Positions 59,909 through 64,000 of a DNA stretch of 64,000 nucleotides are shown here, in pieces. How positions within the stretch are numbered: position 1 is the first letter of the stretch; each line of letters begins with the position of its first letter. Made by a program: the position numbers and the translations under genes. Origin of the DNA: Cryptosporangium aurantiacum (GTDB lineage Bacteria; Actinomycetota; Actinomycetes; Mycobacteriales; Cryptosporangiaceae); NCBI RefSeq assembly GCF_900143005.1, contig NZ_FRCS01000003.1:124001-188000 (forward strand), given 5' to 3'. Below the pieces are notes generated by a model that saw only the letters and a list, made by a program, of their open reading frames with translations, was not told the DNA's origin and did not search any database.

Positions 59909-59937
59909 CGGTCGGCCGGCTCATCGCCGGCCGACCG
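59909..59937. terminator. Perfect 12-bp hairpin terminator
   Basis: CGGTCGGCCGGC (59909-59920), loop TCATC, GCCGGCCGACCG (59926-59937). It lies between the convergent ends of the CsbD and GAF-ANTAR genes. Confidence 0.8.
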
Positions 59938-59978
59938 CCTGCTCCGAGGTGCACTCCCCGTCGCGCAGCGGGCGTCGG

Positions 59979-60761
59979 TCAGGTGTCGATTGCGGGGCCA
60001 CGCTGAGGCGCACCGGGCCGGTAAACCGCGGGGCGCTGCGCCCGGGCCACCAGGCCGGCCGCGACATCACGCAGTTTGCGGTTGGTGTGCTGCGACAGGG
60101 CAGTCAGCTGGTTGAACGCCTCTTCGGCCGAGCAGCCGCGCTGTCCCATCAGGATTCCCTTAGCCTGCTCGATCACCGCCCGGGACACCATGGCCTGGCG
60201 CATGCCCTCGGCCAGCTCGGCCGTCGTAGCGTACAGATGCGCGTTGGCCACCGCGACCGCCGCGTAGCTGGCGAAGAGCACCGGGACGTCGACCGTCTCC
60301 GGAGAGAAGGCGTTCGGAGTGTCCCCGTAGAGGTTCAACGCGCCCAGGACGTGCTCCTGGATCGGCAGCGGGACCGACAACCCGCTCCGGGCGCCACGAG
60401 AAAGGGCCTCGGGACAGTAGTGGGGCCACCGCGTCTCGGCCGCCATGTCCGGGATGAGCATGATTTCGCCGCCGCGCGCGGCATCCAGGCAGGGCCCGTA
60501 GCCATGGCGATACTGGCGTTCATCGAGTTCCAGCGCGAGCGGACCGGTGAACGCTGCGGTGCTCGGCCGGTCGTTCACGATCAGCGTGACCGAGGCTTCG
60601 GTCACGCCCGGGATCACGTCCCGCGCAAGGGTCCCGACGCGTTCGAGGACCTGCTCCAGAGACAGGTCCGCGAGGGCGATCCGGCCGAGTTCGGCGATCC
60701 CGGCTGCGGCCGCGGCCGGCAGCGCGACACCGCCGCCGGGCAGGCGGTCACAAGCTTCCAC
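59979..60761 (-). CDS. GAF-ANTAR regulator
   Basis: A 260-residue cytoplasmic regulator. GAF domain at about 30-180 (VSVTLIVNDRP-like strand, HGYGPCLDAARGGEIMLI, SGLSVPLPIQEHVLGALNLY) and C-terminal ANTAR RNA-binding domain (VIEQAKGILMGQRGCSAEEA). ANTAR proteins bind paired hexaloop RNA hairpins to prevent transcription termination. GTG 60761. One of two such genes in the cluster. Confidence 0.93.
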   Translation of the reverse strand: MEACDRLPGGGVALPAAAAAGIAELGRIALADLSLEQVLERVGTLARDVIPGVTEASVTLIVNDRPSTAAFTGPLALELDERQYRHGYGPCLDAARGGEIMLIPDMAAETRWPHYCPEALSRGARSGLSVPLPIQEHVLGALNLYGDTPNAFSPETVDVPVLFASYAAVAVANAHLYATTAELAEGMRQAMVSRAVIEQAKGILMGQRGCSAEEAFNQLTALSQHTNRKLRDVAAGLVARAQRPAVYRPGAPQRGPAIDT

Positions 60762-61043
60762 GTTGTCTGATGCTTCCCGCTGCGGGAAACGCCGGCCCGC
60801 GACGCGGTCGAGCGGCGTTTCGTCACGTCCTCCGCCGGGATTCGACGAAGGTGACGAGGCCCGTGGGGCCCCGTCTCTACGCCGCTCCTTGACGTCGCCC
60901 CGCCGCTTCGTACCGCCGGGGCAGCGTCACAGTACCCGCCCGCCGCCCGCCGCGCCTCTCGAGCGATTACCCGCCATCGGCAAAGACCCCGTCCACGGTG
61001 CAGAGGACGGGCCGAACGCGACAGCCGGGTGCCCGGAGTGTGA

Positions 61044-61784
61044 TCAGACCAATCGCTTCACGGTCCTGATCGCCATGGCAGGCAGAGGAACGCCGGCGTC
61101 GGCAGCGCGCACCCGAAGCGAGAGATAGGCCTCGTGCGCCGAGCACCCTTGACGACTCACCAGCATGCCGATGGCCCGCTGGATCTGATCCCGGACGGCG
61201 AGAGCCTTCACCACTCCCGTCGCGAGGTCTCCGGCGCCGGACGCCGGCTGCTCGGTAGACGACGCGTGGGGGGTCGACCCGGCGGAACCGAATGCCGCCC
61301 GGACATGGCCGGTCAAGTCGGTCATCGCGGTCCGATCGCGCCCGTAGAGGTTCATCGACGCGAACGCGTGGCCGCTTCCGGCGAACAAGGGGATCGACAG
61401 CGAGGACTGCAACCCTATCCGCCGCGCGACCCGGCGGAATCCCGGCCACCTCATCGTCATCGCGACATCCCTGACCGCGACCGGGGTAGCCGAGTCCAAC
61501 GCCTCCAGACAGGGCCCCGTCCTGTCGGCGTACTGCGCGTCGTCGAGGGCCGCAGCCAGCGGGTGGGTCGCCGCGACCGTGGTGTAGGAGTCCTCGCGCA
61601 ACACGGTGGTCGACGCGTAGCTCACCGCCGACAGGTGCTCCGCCGCCAACCGTGCGAGCTCGACGAGTTGCCTCTCCACGTCCGACGCGTCGTCGGGCGT
61701 GCTGGCCAACTCCACCAAACTCCGGGTGAGAGGCCCGTTCTCCGGAAAGTCCTCCTGATGAGGTCGCCGCCGCACCGTCGTCAC
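61044..61784 (-). CDS. GAF-ANTAR regulator (second copy)
   Basis: A 246-residue regulator from GTG 61784; the frame is open further upstream, but the added part is Arg/Pro-rich and not domain-like. GAF (SYASTTVLREDSYTTVAATH, GPCLEALDSATPVAVRDV, SLSIPLFAGSGHAFASMNLY) and ANTAR (AVRDQIQRAIGMLVSRQGCS). It shares layout but limited sequence with the copy at 59979, so the duplication is old. The ANTAR start RDQIQRAIGML lacks the usual EQAKG core. Confidence 0.9.
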   Translation of the reverse strand: MTTVRRRPHQEDFPENGPLTRSLVELASTPDDASDVERQLVELARLAAEHLSAVSYASTTVLREDSYTTVAATHPLAAALDDAQYADRTGPCLEALDSATPVAVRDVAMTMRWPGFRRVARRIGLQSSLSIPLFAGSGHAFASMNLYGRDRTAMTDLTGHVRAAFGSAGSTPHASSTEQPASGAGDLATGVVKALAVRDQIQRAIGMLVSRQGCSAHEAYLSLRVRAADAGVPLPAMAIRTVKRLV

Positions 61785-62186
61785 AGCGCGGCCCGCCCAC
61801 GGGCCAGACCCGTACGCGCAGCGCGGACGCCAACGGCACGCCGGAAGCGTTTCGGGAGATGACGGCAGCGCCGAATGTCGCCGAGACCAGCGCTGAAAGC
61901 CACCATGCCCAATCCCGTTCTCCCGCGCCCTGCACAACGGGAACCGGATACCCACAGATTCGCCAGGGGAACACGGAACCGGCCCTTTCGTACCGCGGCA
62001 ATGGGCATCAGGGCCTTCCAACCGCGAATCGTGCATTCAGGTCACAGCTTGTGTGCACACGACCGCAAGTCGTGTGGCGTTTCGCCGGGCTTCACCGGCC
62101 CCGCGCGGGCCCTCCACACCTCGGCGGTCTCGGTCGCTGCCGACCTGCGCCGGCTGTTGATCTCCCCCTTCGCGCGACCGACGAGC
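61785..62186. other. Intergenic stretch upstream of the second GAF-ANTAR gene
   Basis: No convincing gene; only low-complexity Arg/Pro-rich frames. It should contain the promoter of the GAF-ANTAR gene on the minus strand. Confidence 0.4.
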
Positions 62187-62399
62187 ATGAACGGGCTCAG
62201 TCATCCGGCCACCTCCCTGACGCCGACGCCGTTCGAGGCGTTGTTGGCGGTCGCGCGCCGTTGGCCGGCGGACCGTGCGCCGGCTGAGTCGGCGGTCGCG
62301 TTCCCGCATGGGGGCTGGCCGAGCATCGTCGTTGTGTCGGCTGCAGTCGGTCGGCCCGTGCATGCGTTCTCAATCCTCAGCGAGGAGCTGAGTGCGTAG
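62187..62399 (+). CDS. Possible small gene overlapping the sigma-factor end
   Basis: A 70-codon frame from ATG 62187 with strongly G/C-ending codons (MNGLSHPATSLTPTPFEALL to FSILSEELSA). The last 30 bp overlap the convergent sigma-factor gene. No domain and no clear ribosome-binding site; it may be a chance frame. Confidence 0.3.
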   Translation: MNGLSHPATSLTPTPFEALLAVARRWPADRAPAESAVAFPHGGWPSIVVVSAAVGRPVHAFSILSEELSA

Positions 62400-63188
62400 C
62401 CGCGCGAGCGTCGTGGCGAGTAGCCGCGAGACGTGCATCTGGGAGATGCCGATTTCCTGCGCGATCTGGCTCTGCGTCATGTCGGCGAAGAAGCGCAGTC
62501 CCAAGATCTGTCGTTCTCGTTCGGGCAGTGCCGCCAGCAGCGGCATCAGCGCTTCATGGTTCTCCACGAGGTCGAGGGCAGGATCGGCGCCGCCGAGTGT
62601 CTGGCCGAGGGATGGTGCCTCCGCCTCGCCCCCGAGAGGAGTGTCCAGCGACGTCGACGCGTAGGCATTGGCGGCCTGCAGCCCTTCGATGACCTCCTCG
62701 ATCGGGATACCGAGATGGGCGGCCAACGTCCGGGCGGTCGGAGCCCGGCCGTCGCGCTGGGAGAGCTCGTTGATCGCGAGCCCGAGCTGCAGATGCAGTT
62801 CCTGAAGCCGTCGGGGAACCCTGACGTCCCAGCCGAGATCGCGAAAGTGCCGGCGGACCTCCCCGGCGATCGTCGGAATGGCGTAGCCCAGGAAATTCAC
62901 CCCGCGGCCAGGGTCGAACCGATCAATGGCTTTGAGCAGGCCGAGCCGCGCTACCTGAATCAGGTCCTCAAAGGGTTCACCGCGATTGCGAAACCGCCGG
63001 GCCAGATTCTCAGCAAGCGGAAGATGAAGCCCTACGAGCCGCTCCCTGAGCGCGGCACGCCTCGGATCGGCGGGGTCGAGTGCCGCGTAACGCCGGAACA
63101 GGGGCTCGACGTCGGCGTAGCGGTCGTAGCTCCTGCCGACGTCACCCAACTCCCCCTCGGCCGAGGAAGGACCTGTCTCCACCGCCAT
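62370..63188 (-). CDS. SigB/SigF-type RNA polymerase sigma factor
   Basis: A 272-residue group 3 sigma-70 factor. Region 2 (LPLAENLARRFRNRGEPFED, LIQVARLGLLKAIDRFDPGRG, FLGYAIPTIAGEVRRHFRD), region 3 (VPRRLQELHLQLGLAINELS) and region 4 (LPERERQILGLRFFADMTQSQ, EIGISQMHVSRLLATTLARL) are complete. ATG 63188 has GGAAGGAGGAG before it. Members control general, osmotic or sporulation stress and are held by RsbW-type anti-sigma factors such as that at 59212. Confidence 0.95.
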   Translation of the reverse strand: MAVETGPSSAEGELGDVGRSYDRYADVEPLFRRYAALDPADPRRAALRERLVGLHLPLAENLARRFRNRGEPFEDLIQVARLGLLKAIDRFDPGRGVNFLGYAIPTIAGEVRRHFRDLGWDVRVPRRLQELHLQLGLAINELSQRDGRAPTARTLAAHLGIPIEEVIEGLQAANAYASTSLDTPLGGEAEAPSLGQTLGGADPALDLVENHEALMPLLAALPERERQILGLRFFADMTQSQIAQEIGISQMHVSRLLATTLARLRTQLLAED

Positions 63189-63513
63189 GCCGCTCCTCCT
63201 TCCCCCGCGGTGACCACTCCTCCGCACGGTGTTCCGGCAATCGCGAGGGGCCCGCAGAGCACAGCGCGGTGGTCGTGCACCCTCGATAGCCACTCGATAC
63301 CCCTGCCAACCGCCACGAGCCGGGCGCCGTGGCCGGATCGACGGGATCACCGGAGTCGTTGAGGCTCCCGCCATCGATTGAGTAGACCCGTATGCGGTCA
63401 GTCGCGCAGGGTCGTCCTCGCGTCGCGCCGCAGCGTGAGTGCAGGACCGGCGCCGACCACCCCCGGCGCACTTCCTGAGGTGTAAATAGCGTGTCGGTGG
63501 TGATGTAACTGTT
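63189..63513. other. Divergent intergenic region, sigma factor and lipoprotein
   Basis: No gene. It holds the ribosome-binding site of the sigma gene (63189-63200 side) and, on the plus strand, an AT-richer patch (TGTAAATAG near 63480) that may belong to the lipoprotein promoter. A GGGGTATC motif on the minus strand (63298-63305) resembles a SigB-type -10, but has no -35 partner. Confidence 0.45.
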
Positions 63514-63924
63514 GTGACGAAATGGCCGGGGTGCCGAGCGCTGGCCGTCGCTGGGGCCATGATCGCTCTGGGCGGCTGCGGAGTGCTGGAATCGGTGCAG
63601 CACGAGGCACGCGATGCCGCCACCCGTTTCGCCGCGGCCGTGGACGCTAGGCAGATGTCCGCGGCGTGTGTGCAGCTGGCTCCGGCGACGCGCACGGAGC
63701 TGGAGTCGGACGAGCAGAGTTCCTGTCCGGAGGCGCTGCAGACCGCGAAGCTGCCACCCGCTGGTTCCGTGGGGCGCGTCGATGTCTACGGTCAGCAGGC
63801 CCGGGTGGTCTTCGACGGCGACACGTTCTTCCTCACCCGCACGTCCGGCGGGTGGAAGATCACCGCGGCCGGTTGCCGGCTCCAGTCCGGCGAGGTCTAC
63901 GACTGCACCGTGAAAGGCCGGTGA
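63514..63924 (+). CDS. Small lipoprotein
   Basis: A 136-residue lipoprotein, GTG 63514. Signal peptide with lipobox LGGC (Cys22). Mature part: helix (HEARDAATRFAAAVDARQM), then a Cys pair (SAACVQLAP and SSCPEALQT) and a beta domain with VDVYGQQARVVFDGDTFFLT and GGWKITAAGC. The NTF2-like order (helix, then strands) suits a small solute-binding or scaffold domain. The following gene starts eight bases after its stop, so they form an operon. Confidence 0.88.
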   Translation: MTKWPGCRALAVAGAMIALGGCGVLESVQHEARDAATRFAAAVDARQMSAACVQLAPATRTELESDEQSSCPEALQTAKLPPAGSVGRVDVYGQQARVVFDGDTFFLTRTSGGWKITAAGCRLQSGEVYDCTVKGR

Positions 63925-63931
63925 GCGTGCG

Positions 63932-64000
63932 ATGCGCGCGATCTTCCTCGGATGCCTGCTGCTGATCGGCGTCGGGCTGGGCTGCTTTTTCCTCCTCGGC
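63932..64000 (+). CDS. Membrane protein, N-terminus only
   Basis: ATG 63932 opens a frame that runs to the window end: 23 codons, one hydrophobic helix with Cys and Gly (IFLGCLLLIGVGLGCFFLLG). It follows the lipoprotein by seven bases and is likely its operon partner. Family cannot be judged. Confidence 0.6.
   Translation, partial: MRAIFLGCLLLIGVGLGCFFLLG

Overview
The window is GC-rich DNA with dense genes, many GTG starts and heavy ATGA/GTGA stop-start coupling. Its families (PucR regulator, DUF574 methyltransferase, DUF3618, GAF-ANTAR proteins, SigB/SigF-type sigma factor, FxsB-like radical SAM enzyme, Ser/Thr kinase with WD40 repeats, MMPL transporter) point to a soil-type, filamentous or sporangium-forming actinomycete. 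I cannot name the genus from sequence alone; a Frankineae/Cryptosporangium-like host is a guess. No rRNA, tRNA or CRISPR array was seen.

Layout. 0-4 kb: a two-component system (histidine kinase cut by the window edge, plus response regulator) divergent from an MMPL exporter, then a small secreted protein. 4.4-6.8 kb: a decayed alcohol dehydrogenase, an XRE/MmyB regulator and an aldo-keto reductase, closed by a perfect bidirectional terminator. 6.8-12.9 kb: a complete five-gene branched-chain amino-acid type ABC operon (livK-M-H-G-F), divergent from a PucR regulator with two palindromes between them. 13-16.7 kb: metal handling, with a CmtR-like repressor, a CDF exporter with a Cys-repeat tail and a methyltransferase in one operon, and a divergent MerR-type operon. 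16.6-20 kb: two MFS exporters flanking a TetR gene whose twin operators are visible.

20.1-25.5 kb is an accessory stretch: a PIN-type toxin/antitoxin-like pair with a broken toxin, an orphan membrane protein, an IS5-like element with a frameshifted transposase, a methyltransferase ending inside the IS repeat, a DUF4279 protein and two small monooxygenase-fold proteins. 25.5-36.5 kb carries a very large kinase with two predicted WD40 propellers, a 7TM-PAS-GGDEF protein, a limonene-epoxide-hydrolase-like enzyme, two methyltransferases, a UDG-fold protein and a START-like gene with a frameshift. 36.5-41.5 kb has a YtrA-type GntR operon with its operators and a C4-dicarboxylate/tartrate module (DctA, LysR, tartrate/malate dehydrogenase) sharing an operator motif.

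41.6-45 kb holds the most interesting locus: a 60-residue Ala-rich peptide ending in Phe-Ala-Asn, a strong hairpin, then an FxsB-like radical SAM/SPASM enzyme. It looks like a small RiPP system predicted to make a three-residue cyclophane (triceptide). A convergent HEAT-repeat gene and a TPR protein lie beside it. 46.9-47.8 kb is a recombination scar (PadR, a truncated partner and a LacI tail). 48-54 kb has two paralogous, divergent GAF-PAS-GAF histidine kinases, the second with an eroded ATP-binding site. 54-58.8 kb has an ATPase-only Hsp70-like protein with a membrane-anchored partner, two tiny membrane proteins and a flavin reductase/RibD-like pair. 59-64 kb is a stress-regulation cluster: RsbW-like ATPase, CsbD, two GAF-ANTAR proteins, a SigB/SigF-type sigma factor and a lipoprotein.

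Four otherwise well-formed genes each appear to have lost a single base, which is either real decay or residual assembly error.
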